Shown in pieces: positions 44,979 through 53,092 of a DNA stretch of 64,000 nt (position 1 is the stretch's first letter; each line of letters begins with the position of its first letter). The stretch spans positions 1,071,001 through 1,135,000 of the forward strand of contig NZ_CP036498.1 of assembly GCF_018279705.1 (NCBI RefSeq). The letters run 5' to 3'. Made by a program: the position numbers and the translations under genes. The notes under the pieces were generated by a model that saw only the letters and a program-made list of their open reading frames with translations, was not told where the DNA came from and did not search any database. The stretch comes from Tardiphaga alba. GTDB lineage: Bacteria; Pseudomonadota; Alphaproteobacteria; Rhizobiales; Xanthobacteraceae.

Positions 44979-45620
44979 ATGTCCGAGACCGTCTTGCCAG
45001 GCTTGGCCGGCGCCACCCAGGAGGCTGCGATTGTCGCGGCGCTGGGCAAGCGCGCCGTCGTGCTGGTGGGGATGATGGGGGCGGGAAAATCGACCATCGG
45101 CCGGCGCATGGCGGCGCGGCTGCGATTGCCCTTCCTTGATGCCGACCACGAGATCGAGACTGCCGCCGGCATGTCGATCCCCGATATTTTCGAGGTCCAT
45201 GGCGAGCCGCATTTCCGCGACGGCGAGGCGCGGGTGATTGCGCGCCTGCTCGAGAGCGGTCCGATCCTGCTCGCCACCGGTGGTGGTGCGTATGTGCGGG
45301 ACGAGACCCGCCAGCGCATCCGCGACAAGGCGATCTCGCTATGGCTGAAAGCCGATGCCGACGTGATCCTGCGCCGGGTCAAGAAACGCGACAATCGCCC
45401 GTTGTTGAAGACGCCTGATCCTGCCGGCACCATCGCGCGGCTGATCGAGGCGCGGCATCCCTTCTACGAGCAAACCGACATCACCCTCGATTCCCGCGAC
45501 GTGCCGCATGAGAAGATCGTGGACGAGGCGATCGTGGCCCTGCACGAGCACCTGTTCCGCCCGCAAGCTGCCTCCGCGATTGTGACGCCGACCGCTGATC
45601 CCCTGAGCCCGATTGTATGA
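44979..45620 (+). CDS. aroK: Shikimate kinase
   Basis: A 213-residue enzyme that phosphorylates shikimate at O3 with ATP. Walker A is GMMGAGKST (31-39), shikimate-binding residues lie in FLDADHEIE and ATGGGAYVRDETR, and the lid Arg region is KKRDNRPLL. I choose ATG 44979 (MSETVLPG); starts at 44913 or 44922 would add 19-22 residues. It overlaps aroB by four bases (ATGA), so the two steps of the chorismate pathway are translationally coupled, the usual order in alphaproteobacteria. Confidence 0.95.
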   Translation: MSETVLPGLAGATQEAAIVAALGKRAVVLVGMMGAGKSTIGRRMAARLRLPFLDADHEIETAAGMSIPDIFEVHGEPHFRDGEARVIARLLESGPILLATGGGAYVRDETRQRIRDKAISLWLKADADVILRRVKKRDNRPLLKTPDPAGTIARLIEARHPFYEQTDITLDSRDVPHEKIVDEAIVALHEHLFRPQAASAIVTPTADPLSPIV

Positions 45621-46759
45621 CCGCACCGCTGAAGCCTTCCGATCCCATCACTGTTCACGTTGCCCTGACCGATCGTGCCTATGACATCGTCATTGGCCGG
45701 AGCGTGCTGCCCTCGCTCGGTGCGCGCATCGCGGCTTTGCGCCCCGGCGTGCGGACAGCCATCGTCACCGACAAAACCGTTGCCAAGCACTGGCTGCAGG
45801 CGACCGAAGCGTCGCTGGCCGAAGCCGGTATCGCCACGTCGCATATCGCCGTCGATGAGGGCGAGGGCTCCAAGAGCTATGCCGGTCTCGAAAAGGTCTC
45901 CGAAGCGCTGATCGCGGCGAGGATCGAGCGCAACGATCTCGTCATCGCGCTGGGCGGCGGCGTGGTCGGTGATCTCGCCGGCTTCGCGGCTGCCATCCTG
46001 CGGCGCGGCGTCGATTTCGTGCAGGTGCCGACATCGCTGCTGGCGCAGGTCGACTCGTCTGTCGGTGGCAAGACCGGAATCAACTCGCCGCAAGGCAAGA
46101 ACCTGATCGGTTCGTTTCATCAGCCGGTGCTGGTGGTGGCTGATACCGCCGTGCTCGATACCCTGTCGCCGCGCCAGTTTCGCGCCGGTTATGCCGAAGT
46201 CGCGAAATATGGCGTGCTCGGCGATGCGGCTTTCTTTACCTGGCTCGAAACCAATCATGCCGACATCATGCGCGGCGGTTCGGCGCGCGAGCATGCGATC
46301 GCCACGTCCTGCCGCGCCAAGGCTGGCGTCGTCTCCCGCGACGAGCGCGAGAATGGCGAGCGGGCTCTGCTCAATCTCGGCCATACATTCGGCCACGCAT
46401 TGGAGGCCGCGACCGGCTTCTCCGACCGCCTCTATCATGGCGAAGGCGTCTCGATCGGCATGGTGCTGGCCGCGGAGTTCTCCGCGCAACTCGGCATGAT
46501 CTCGGCCGATGACGCGGTGCGTGTCGAGCGCCATCTCGCGGATGCCGGACTGCCGACCCGCCTGCAGGATATCGCAGGTTTCCAGCAGGAAGGGCTCGCC
46601 GATGCGGATCGTCTGATGGCGTTGATGGCGCAGGACAAGAAGGTGAAGCGTGGCAAGCTGACCTTCATCTTGCTGCAGGCGATCGGTCAGGCTGTCATCG
46701 CAAATGACGTTGATCCTGCTACGGTGCATGCGTTTCTGCAGCAGAAGCTGACACAATGA
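45617..46759 (+). CDS. aroB: 3-dehydroquinate synthase
   Basis: A 380-residue NAD- and metal-dependent enzyme converting DAHP to 3-dehydroquinate, the second step of the shikimate pathway. NAD binding is by IALGGGVVGDLAGFAAA, and the active site follows in LLAQVDSSVGGKTGIN. The metal ligands lie in HTFGHALEAATG and LYHGEGVSIGM. The length is normal. It is coupled to aroK by a four-base overlap. A hairpin without a U-tract separates it from the CorC-like gene, so read-through is possible. Confidence 0.97.
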   Translation: MTAPLKPSDPITVHVALTDRAYDIVIGRSVLPSLGARIAALRPGVRTAIVTDKTVAKHWLQATEASLAEAGIATSHIAVDEGEGSKSYAGLEKVSEALIAARIERNDLVIALGGGVVGDLAGFAAAILRRGVDFVQVPTSLLAQVDSSVGGKTGINSPQGKNLIGSFHQPVLVVADTAVLDTLSPRQFRAGYAEVAKYGVLGDAAFFTWLETNHADIMRGGSAREHAIATSCRAKAGVVSRDERENGERALLNLGHTFGHALEAATGFSDRLYHGEGVSIGMVLAAEFSAQLGMISADDAVRVERHLADAGLPTRLQDIAGFQQEGLADADRLMALMAQDKKVKRGKLTFILLQAIGQAVIANDVDPATVHAFLQQKLTQ

Positions 46760-46761
46760 CG

Positions 46762-46795
46762 TGGAGGTGAGCTACGGGATTGCCGTAGCCGCCTC
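46762..46795 (+). other. Hairpin between aroB and the CorC-like gene
   Basis: GGAGG (46762-46766) and CTACGG (46771-46776) pair with CCGTAG (46782-46787) and CCTCC (46791-46795). There is no T-run directly after the stem, so it could be a weak terminator or a transcript-stabilising structure. Confidence 0.45.
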
Positions 46796-46810
46796 CGTCA
46801 CGGGATTTTC

Positions 46811-48163
46811 ATGAGCTCCATCACCTTCAATATCCTGGTCGCCGTCTTCCTGCTCGCGGCCAACGCGTTCTATGTCGCGGCGGAATTCGCGCTGGTGAAG
46901 AGCCGCGGCTTCCGCGTCAAGGCGATGGCCGAGAACAACCGCTTCGGCGCACGGCTGCTGCAGCAGATCATGGGTGATATCGAACCCTATCTGGCCTGCT
47001 GCCAGCTTGGCATCACCATGGCGTCGCTGGGCCTCGGCTGGGTCGGCGAGCCCACGGTGGCAGCGTTGTTGAAGCCTCTGCTCGATCCGCTCGGCATGTC
47101 GGAATCGGCGTTGCACTTCACGTCGTTCATCACCGGATTTCTCGTCTTCTCGTCGTTGCATATCGTGATCGGCGAGCAGGTGCCGAAGACGCTGGCGATC
47201 CGCCAGCCTGAGCCGGTGTCACAGTGGATCGCCTATCCGCTTCATGTGTCCTACATCCTGTTCTATCCGCTCAACTGGCTGCTCAATGCGGCCTCGCGCG
47301 GTGTGCTTGCGATGATGGGCGTTCAGGAAGCGTCGCCGCACGAGATCCTGACCGGTGTGGAGATCGAAGGCCTGGTCGGTCAGTCTGCCGAACATGGCGG
47401 TATCGAAAGCGGCGAGGCCGAATATATCCAGAACGTGTTCCGCTTCGGCGATCTCGCGGTCTCCGATGTCATGGTCCATCGCACGGCGATGACCATGCTG
47501 AATGCCGATCTGCCATCGGAAGAACTGGTCCGCGAAGTATTGGCTACCGAATACACGCGCATCCCGCTGTGGCGCGACAAGCCCGAGAATATTGTCGGCG
47601 TGCTGCATGCGAAGGATCTGCTGCGGGCCATTCGTGCATCCGACGGCGACACATCGAAGATCGATGTCGCCAGCATCGCATTGCCGCCGTGGTTCGTGCC
47701 GGAGATGCGGCCGCTGTCCGATCAGCTGAAGGCCTTCCGTCGCCGCAAGACTCACTTTGCTCTCGTGGTCGATGAGTATGGCGAAGTGGAAGGTATGGTC
47801 ACGCTGGAGGACCTGCTCGAAGAGATCGTCGGCGATATTTCCGACGAGCATGACGTGGTCGTTGCGGGCGTGCGTGCGCAGGCTGATGGCTCGGTGGTGG
47901 TCGATGGCTCCGTGCCGATACGCGACCTCAACCGTGCCATGGACTGGCACCTGCCCGATGAGGAGGCCGTCACCGTGGCCGGTCTCGTCATTCATGAGGC
48001 GCGCTCGATCCCTGAACGTGGCCAGAGCTTCACCTTCTACAACTTCCGCTTCCGGGTGCTGCGCCGCGAGCGTAATCGGATCACAGCCTTGCGGATCGGC
48101 CCCGTACCGGCCGAGGCCGAGGAAGCTCCGGGCAAAAAGCGGCGGGCGGGAGCTTCATTTTAG
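46811..48163 (+). CDS. CNNM/CorC-HlyC family membrane protein with CBS domains
   Basis: A 450-residue protein with an N-terminal DUF21/CNNM membrane domain of about four helices (ANAFYVAAEFALVKSRGFRV, GITMASLGLGWVGEPTVA, VIGEQVPKTLAI). A CBS pair follows (about 215-340, starting VSDVMVHRTAMTML, then FALVVDEYGEVEGMVTLEDL), and a C-terminal CorC_HlyC domain (about 355-430). Although often named hemolysin, proteins with this architecture are probably magnesium or cobalt efflux or homeostasis transporters. It may be co-transcribed with aroK-aroB, 51 bases upstream. Confidence 0.93.
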   Translation: MSSITFNILVAVFLLAANAFYVAAEFALVKSRGFRVKAMAENNRFGARLLQQIMGDIEPYLACCQLGITMASLGLGWVGEPTVAALLKPLLDPLGMSESALHFTSFITGFLVFSSLHIVIGEQVPKTLAIRQPEPVSQWIAYPLHVSYILFYPLNWLLNAASRGVLAMMGVQEASPHEILTGVEIEGLVGQSAEHGGIESGEAEYIQNVFRFGDLAVSDVMVHRTAMTMLNADLPSEELVREVLATEYTRIPLWRDKPENIVGVLHAKDLLRAIRASDGDTSKIDVASIALPPWFVPEMRPLSDQLKAFRRRKTHFALVVDEYGEVEGMVTLEDLLEEIVGDISDEHDVVVAGVRAQADGSVVVDGSVPIRDLNRAMDWHLPDEEAVTVAGLVIHEARSIPERGQSFTFYNFRFRVLRRERNRITALRIGPVPAEAEEAPGKKRRAGASF

Positions 48164-48183
48164 GGATATCCTATAACCGTGTG

Positions 48184-48265
48184 TGTCACCCGCGAAGGCG
48201 GGTGACCCAGTACACGCCGCACTGTCCGAGTTTACTGGATCACCCGCCTTCGCGGGTGATGACAA
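48184..48265. repeat. Palindromic intergenic repeat, family E copy 2
   Basis: A nearly symmetric element starting GTGTCACCCGCGAAGGCGGG and ending CCCGCCTTCGCGGGTGATGAC, with 'TGACCCAGTACAC' and 'TTTACTGGATCA' in the arms. Relatives are at 5553 and 50154. Confidence 0.82.
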
Positions 48266-48372
48266 ACTAGGTTTTAGGCACGCATCCGATCCCCTAAATC
48301 TCCCGGTCCGGTTCTTGCTTTCGTTCGCTGGAGGGGCGACCATTCCGTCGAATGGCGCAGCAGGAGCCGGTG

Positions 48373-49329
48373 ATGAACAAGATTCTGCGATTGTCGTGCG
48401 TTGTTACGGGACTACTTTTGTGTACGGCGGCGCAAGCCGAAACCAATTGGCCAACGCGGCTGATCCGCGCCACCATCCCGTTCGGGCCGGGTAGCGCGAC
48501 GGATGTCGTGCCGCGGCTGTTCTTCGAGCGGCTCGGTCCTGAACTGGGCCAGACCATCGTGGTCGAGAACCGGGTTGGCGGTGGCGGCGCCATTGGCACT
48601 GCGGCGGTCGCGAAGTCCGATCCCGATGGCTACACCGTGCTGGCGCATTCCTCGGCATTCACGATCACGCCGGCAATCAATCCGAACCTGCCTTATGACA
48701 CCACGAAGGATTTGTCCTCGGTGGTCATGATCGGCTCGATCCCGAATATCATGATCATTCCGAAGGATCGTCCGTGGAAGACCGTCGACGATTTCCTGAA
48801 GGACGCCAAAACCAAGGGATCAACGATCAATTTCGGCTCGGTGGGCGTCGGCAGCGCCGTGCATATCAGCTCGGAGAAATTTCGCCTGGCCGGCGGCTTC
48901 GACGCCACGCATGTCCCCTATCGCGGCGGCCCCGAAGTGATCGCTGACATTCTGGGCGGCCGGATCGATTTCTATTTCTGTCCGGCAGCGACTGCGCTGC
49001 CGCTGATCCGCGAAGGGCAGGTGCGAGCGCTGGTGGTGTCCACCGAGCAACGCAGCGTCGATCTTCCCGACGTGCCGTCGATGGCGGATATCGGCCTGAA
49101 GGAGGGCGTGAGCAACACCTGGGTCGGCCTCCTCGTGCCGTCGAAGACACCGCGCGAGATCGTCGATAAGCTGCATGATGTCAGCACCAAACTGCTCGCC
49201 AAGCCGGACATGCAGGCCGCCTTGAAGAAGATGGGCGTCGTGCCGATGCCGATCACGCCGAAGGCGATGGATGAGCTGGTGGTCAAGGAAGTGGCCGCGA
49301 ATATCGCACTGCTCAAGAATGTGAAGTAA
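48373..49329 (+). CDS. Bug/TctC-family tripartite tricarboxylate-type binding protein
   Basis: A 318-residue periplasmic binding protein. A Sec signal peptide ends near AAQAETNWP, and the mature chain has the family pattern IPFGPGSATDVVPRLFFERL, GTAAVAKSDPDGYT, GSIPNIMIIPKD and HVPYRGGPEVIADILGGRID. ATG 48373 is preceded by CAGGAG at six bases. No TctA/TctB membrane genes lie nearby, so it is an orphan Bug protein. Such orphans often sense or deliver an organic acid for a neighbouring catabolic gene set, here the 49.4-58.0 kb cluster; the link is inferred. Confidence 0.9.
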   Translation: MNKILRLSCVVTGLLLCTAAQAETNWPTRLIRATIPFGPGSATDVVPRLFFERLGPELGQTIVVENRVGGGGAIGTAAVAKSDPDGYTVLAHSSAFTITPAINPNLPYDTTKDLSSVVMIGSIPNIMIIPKDRPWKTVDDFLKDAKTKGSTINFGSVGVGSAVHISSEKFRLAGGFDATHVPYRGGPEVIADILGGRIDFYFCPAATALPLIREGQVRALVVSTEQRSVDLPDVPSMADIGLKEGVSNTWVGLLVPSKTPREIVDKLHDVSTKLLAKPDMQAALKKMGVVPMPITPKAMDELVVKEVAANIALLKNVK

Positions 49330-49416
49330 CGCGTCTCGATCTTTCCCCGTCTCCAAATTGCAAACGAGCCTGGAACGTGGCAATCACGACCCAGGCTCGG
49401 ATGCACTCCCCACGCA

Positions 49417-50145
49417 ATGGCAAAGAATACACAAACTCCTGCGACCGATCGTGCCACGGTGATCTATACGGCCTTGTGGCATGCGATCATCGAACAGGCG
49501 CTGCAGCCCGGCGCCAAGCTTCCCGAAGATGCCATTGGCGAAAAATTCGGCGCGAGCCGCACCATTGTGCGCGCAGCGCTTGGGCGCCTCGCGGCTGAAG
49601 GCCTGGTGGAGTTGCGCCGCAACCGCGGTGCCGCAGTCGCTACACCGAGTTGGAATGATGCGCGCGATATTTTCGACGTGCGTATCGGGCTGGAACGTCT
49701 CGTGATGACGCGGCTCGCTGGTCACCTGACGCGGGAGCAGGTCAAGGCGTTGAAGGCGCATGTGGATGCCGAGGAAGACGCACGCGATAGTAACACGCCG
49801 CTCTCGATCCGCCTCGCGACCGCCTTTCACATCAAGCTCGCGGAAATGACCGGAAATCCGGTGCTCGCCCGCTATGTCAGCGAAGTCGCATCGCGCTGCG
49901 GCCTGATCCTGGCGCTCTATGCGCGGCCGCATTCATCGGACTGTGCCGTGAGCGAGCATCGCGAGATCATTGCGGCGCTGGCGGCAGGTGATGCGGCCCA
50001 GGCGATCAAACTGATGGATCATCATCTCGACGCCGTCGCTGACCGCGCATTGATCACGGCGCATCCCGCCAAGGAGCGCGACATCCAGGATATTCTGGCG
50101 CCCTATGCTGCCGACGCGGTGGTGAAGAAGGCGAGGCGGAAGTAG
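49417..50145 (+). CDS. GntR-family regulator with FCD domain
   Basis: A 242-residue regulator of the FadR subfamily. The N-terminal winged helix includes LPEDAIGEKFGASRTIVRAA and LAAEGLVELRRNRGAAVA. The helical FCD ligand domain has the usual metal-site residues in FDVRIGLE, AFHIKLAEMTGN, SEHREIIAAL and LMDHHLDAV. Members usually repress a neighbouring catabolic operon until an organic-acid ligand binds. The likely target is the divergent promoter region at 50722-50951, which contains an FCD-type palindrome. It lies between the Bug gene and a family E repeat. Confidence 0.93.
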   Translation: MAKNTQTPATDRATVIYTALWHAIIEQALQPGAKLPEDAIGEKFGASRTIVRAALGRLAAEGLVELRRNRGAAVATPSWNDARDIFDVRIGLERLVMTRLAGHLTREQVKALKAHVDAEEDARDSNTPLSIRLATAFHIKLAEMTGNPVLARYVSEVASRCGLILALYARPHSSDCAVSEHREIIAALAAGDAAQAIKLMDHHLDAVADRALITAHPAKERDIQDILAPYAADAVVKKARRK

Positions 50146-50153
50146 CCTCGCTT

Positions 50154-50259
50154 GTCGTCACCCGGCCGTGCGCGCAGTTGCGCGCTCGGACCGGGTGACC
50201 CAGTATACTCTGTCACTGCGGTGTTTACTGGATCGCCCGGTCAAGCGGGGCGACGACAG
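50154..50259. repeat. Palindromic intergenic repeat, family E copy 3
   Basis: It starts GTCGTCACCCGGCCGTGCGC and ends CGGTCAAGCGGGGCGACGAC, with the inner GTGCGCGCAGTTGCGCGC palindrome also seen in copy 1. It lies after the GntR gene. Confidence 0.82.
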
Positions 50260-50295
50260 TTTAAGTGGAAGCGCGCAAGCGCTAAGCGCCGCGCT

Positions 50296-50721
50296 CTATG
50301 CCGTGATATCCATCCGCACGAGAATGCGCTCGGCGCTGTCGTTCCAGACATCCATCTTCACGATCTTGCTGTCGCGCACCACGAAGCGGTCGAGATAGCG
50401 ATTGCCTTCGAATGGCGTCCCGTCGTGCCATTCGCCGTACAGCGTGCCGGTGTTGGTGACGACCGTCTCGCCATTGCCGGGCGCGACGTCGGTGCGCTCC
50501 ATCTTCTTTTTCACCCATTTGTAGCGCATGGCGTTGAATGCCGTGGCGTCGCGCGGGTGCTTGAACTTGCGGCCGCCGGTGAAGGTGATCTGCACATCGT
50601 CCGACATGAATGTGCCGGCGGTTTCCGGATCCGGGATCATGGATGCGACCAGAAAGCGCTCGACCAGATCGGCGGCTTCGGCGGTATCATCGGTGACGGG
50701 GCGTGCTGCGGTTTGCGACAT
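50296..50721 (-). CDS. SnoaL-like / NTF2-fold protein
   Basis: A 141-residue small soluble protein with the cone-shaped NTF2 fold pattern: an N-terminal helix (EAADLVERFLVASMIPDPE), FMSDDVQITFTGG, and the last strands YLDRFVVRDSKIVKMDVWNDSAE. SnoaL-like proteins include isomerases, hydratases and limonene-epoxide hydrolase relatives. No decisive catalytic set is visible. It is divergent from the ABC binding-protein gene and probably shares its regulation, so it may be an accessory enzyme of the catabolic cluster. Confidence 0.85.
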   Translation of the reverse strand: MSQTAARPVTDDTAEAADLVERFLVASMIPDPETAGTFMSDDVQITFTGGRKFKHPRDATAFNAMRYKWVKKKMERTDVAPGNGETVVTNTGTLYGEWHDGTPFEGNRYLDRFVVRDSKIVKMDVWNDSAERILVRMDITA

Positions 50722-50798
50722 GAAACGGGTCTCCCTGGAAATCCGGCATCATCCTAGCAAAGCAGGCGCAATATTTGTATCCGTTTGAATGCCTATAT

Positions 50799-50808
50799 TG
50801 TATACGAT
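50799..50808. promoter_or_regulatory. Candidate operator for the GntR/FCD regulator
   Basis: TTGTATACGA, inside the near-palindrome ATTGTATACGAT, fits the T-N-G-T...A-C-N-A half-site pattern of FadR-subfamily regulators. Two looser relatives lie nearby: TTTGTATCCG (about 50775-50784) and ATCGCATACG (about 50885-50895). They lie between two divergent catabolic genes. Confidence 0.55.
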
Positions 50809-50951
50809 TTAGACGGTGACTGAGTGCATATTGGGCATCGCTGGCGGTAAAACGCGCCGAATTCGCGGATATTTCTACGTTCTCAATCGCATACGCTTTG
50901 GCACACCGCTTGCTTGATGGAATGAGGTTCATTCATCCGAGGGGTATCGTC

Positions 50952-52139
50952 ATGACATCCGTTTTGCCAGTTTTCTCCCGCCGACTTCTGCTCGCGGCCG
51001 GTGCCGCATCGCTTTCGCTCGCACTGTCGCTGCCGGCGATGGCGCAGGAAACCATCAAGATGGGTCTGGTGGCCGCCATGTCCGGCCAGTCGGCCAAGTC
51101 CGGCGAGGCTATCGTGCGTGGCCTGTCGCTGGCCATCGACGAGATCAACGCCAAGGGCGGCGTGCTAGGGAAGAAGGTCGAGCTTGTCGTGCGCGACGAC
51201 GAAAGCAATCCCGCCAAGGGCGTGATCGCTGCGCGCGAACTGGTGCAGCGCGAGAAGGTTGCAGTCACGTTCGGCGGTCTCGATACGCCGGTATCGATGG
51301 CCATCGTGCCGTTCGCCAATCAGGCCAAGGTGCCGTTCATCGGCGTCTGGGCCGCCGGCACCCCGATCACCCGCAACGGCGCGCCGGAGAACTATGTGTT
51401 CCGCGTCTCCGCCGTGGACGAACTCGTCGACATCGCGCTGGTGGATTACGCCGTGAAGAAGCACGGCAGCAAGAAGCCGGGCATGATCCTGATCAACAAT
51501 CCGTGGGGCGAGTCCAACGAGAAGGGCCTGAAGGCCGCGCTGGACGCCAAGGGCATGCAGGCCGCGGGTGTCGAGAAATTCGAGGGCGGCGATGTCGATC
51601 TGGTGCCGCAGCTCACGCGCTTGAAGGATGCCGGCGCGGACACGCTGTTCATGGTCGCCAATGTCGCGCCGTCCGCGCAGGTGGTGAAGTCGCTGGACCG
51701 GATGGGCTGGAAAGTGCCGGTCGTGTCGCATTGGGGCCCGGCTGGCGGCCGCTTCACCGAGCTCGCCGGTCCCTCCGCGGAGAAGGTCGCCTTCATCCAG
51801 ACCTTCAGCTTCTCGGGCAATAGCAGCCCGAAATCGACGGCGGTGTTCGACGCGTTGAAGAAGAAGTATCCGGAGATCAAGTCGGCCGCTGATGTGACGC
51901 CCGCAGTGGGCATCGCCAATGCCTATGACGCGATGCATCTGACCGCACTCGCGATCGCCAAGGCCGGCTCGACCGAAGGCCCGAAGGTGCGCGAAGGCTT
52001 CTATCAGATCGACGGCTATGACGGCCTCATCAAGAAGTACGCAAAACCGTTCTCGAAGGAGAACCAGGACGCATTGTCGCCGTCGGACTATCTCTTCACC
52101 TATTTCAAGGGTGACGAAATCCTGCCGCTGACGAATTGA
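50952..52139 (+). CDS. Liv-type ABC transporter substrate-binding protein
   Basis: A 395-residue periplasmic binding protein. The signal peptide has a twin Arg (FSRRLLLAAGAASLSLALSL) and ends at PAMAQE. The mature start ETIKMGLVAAMSGQSAKSGE is typical of the Leu/amide-binding family. ATG 50952 follows GAGGGG at seven bases. It is the first gene of a five-gene run (binding protein, LivH, LivM-G-F fusion, amidohydrolase, amidase). Given the enzymes downstream, the ligand is more likely an amide or N-heterocycle than a branched-chain amino acid. Confidence 0.93.
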   Translation: MTSVLPVFSRRLLLAAGAASLSLALSLPAMAQETIKMGLVAAMSGQSAKSGEAIVRGLSLAIDEINAKGGVLGKKVELVVRDDESNPAKGVIAARELVQREKVAVTFGGLDTPVSMAIVPFANQAKVPFIGVWAAGTPITRNGAPENYVFRVSAVDELVDIALVDYAVKKHGSKKPGMILINNPWGESNEKGLKAALDAKGMQAAGVEKFEGGDVDLVPQLTRLKDAGADTLFMVANVAPSAQVVKSLDRMGWKVPVVSHWGPAGGRFTELAGPSAEKVAFIQTFSFSGNSSPKSTAVFDALKKKYPEIKSAADVTPAVGIANAYDAMHLTALAIAKAGSTEGPKVREGFYQIDGYDGLIKKYAKPFSKENQDALSPSDYLFTYFKGDEILPLTN

Positions 52140-52218
52140 GTTTTTCCCTCTCCCGCACCGAGCGGGGAGAGGTTCGTCGCTCCGATTGCGCTGTTCGCGA
52201 AATACTTCAGGAATTGCC

Positions 52219-53088
52219 ATGCTCGCATCCGCCATCATTTCCGGTATCGGCCTCGGCAGCATGTACGGGCTCATCGCGCTCGGATTTCATATCACCTACG
52301 TCGTCTCCAACACCGTGAACTTTGCCCAGGGCTCGGCCATGATGCTGGGCGCCGTGCTGGGCTATACGTTCGGCATCAAATACGGCTGGCCGATGCCGTT
52401 GGCGATCGTTGTTGCGCTGTTGTTCTGCGCGTTGTTCGGCCTGGTGATCGAGCGTTTCCTCGTCCGGCCCTTCGTGGCGCGCAAGTCCGATGCCTGGCTC
52501 ATGGCCACCGTCGCTGCCGGCATCGTGCTCGACAATGCCGTTCTGTTCACTTTCGGCAAGGAGCCGCGTGGCTTCCCCTCGCTGCTCCCTTCGTCACCCG
52601 TGCAGATCTTCGGTGCAGGCGTGTATCCGCTGCAGCTCGTCATTCCGCTGGTCGGTGTCGGTGCGGCGCTCGTGCTGCATCTCGTGCTGCGTAAGACGCG
52701 CCGGGGCAAGACGTTGCTGGCCGTCGTTCAGAATCCGGATGCTGCGCGCCTGATGGGCATCAATGTCCATCGCACCATTGCCATCTCATTTGCGCTCTCG
52801 ACGGCACTGGCCGGCGCAGCCGGTCTTTTGATTGCGCCACTGTTCAGCGTGTCATCGGAGATGGGCACCTTGTTTGGCATCAAGGCGTTTGCCGTCGCCA
52901 TTCTCGGCGGCATGGGCTCGGCCTGGGGCGTGGTCATCGCCGGCCTGGCCTATGGCCTGATCGAGGCACTGGTCACCTCCTATCTCGGCTCCGTCTATAC
53001 GCAGATCGTGGTGTTCTCGATCGTCATCATCGCGCTCGCTGTGATGCCCAACGGCCTGTTCGGCCGCGCTGCCATCAACAAGGTCTGA
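52219..53088 (+). CDS. LivH-type ABC transporter permease
   Basis: A 289-residue inner-membrane permease with about eight helices. LivH features are GLGSMYGLIALGFHITYVVS and NTVNFAQGSAMMLGAVLGYT at the start and FAVAILGGMGSAWGVVIAGL with GLIEALVTSYLG near the end. ATG 52219 is preceded by CAGGAA. It is the first permease of the cluster transporter; the second is fused to the ATPases in the next gene four bases away. A short repeat remnant (about 52143-52185) separates it from the binding-protein gene. Confidence 0.93.
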   Translation: MLASAIISGIGLGSMYGLIALGFHITYVVSNTVNFAQGSAMMLGAVLGYTFGIKYGWPMPLAIVVALLFCALFGLVIERFLVRPFVARKSDAWLMATVAAGIVLDNAVLFTFGKEPRGFPSLLPSSPVQIFGAGVYPLQLVIPLVGVGAALVLHLVLRKTRRGKTLLAVVQNPDAARLMGINVHRTIAISFALSTALAGAAGLLIAPLFSVSSEMGTLFGIKAFAVAILGGMGSAWGVVIAGLAYGLIEALVTSYLGSVYTQIVVFSIVIIALAVMPNGLFGRAAINKV

Positions 53089-53092
53089 GATC

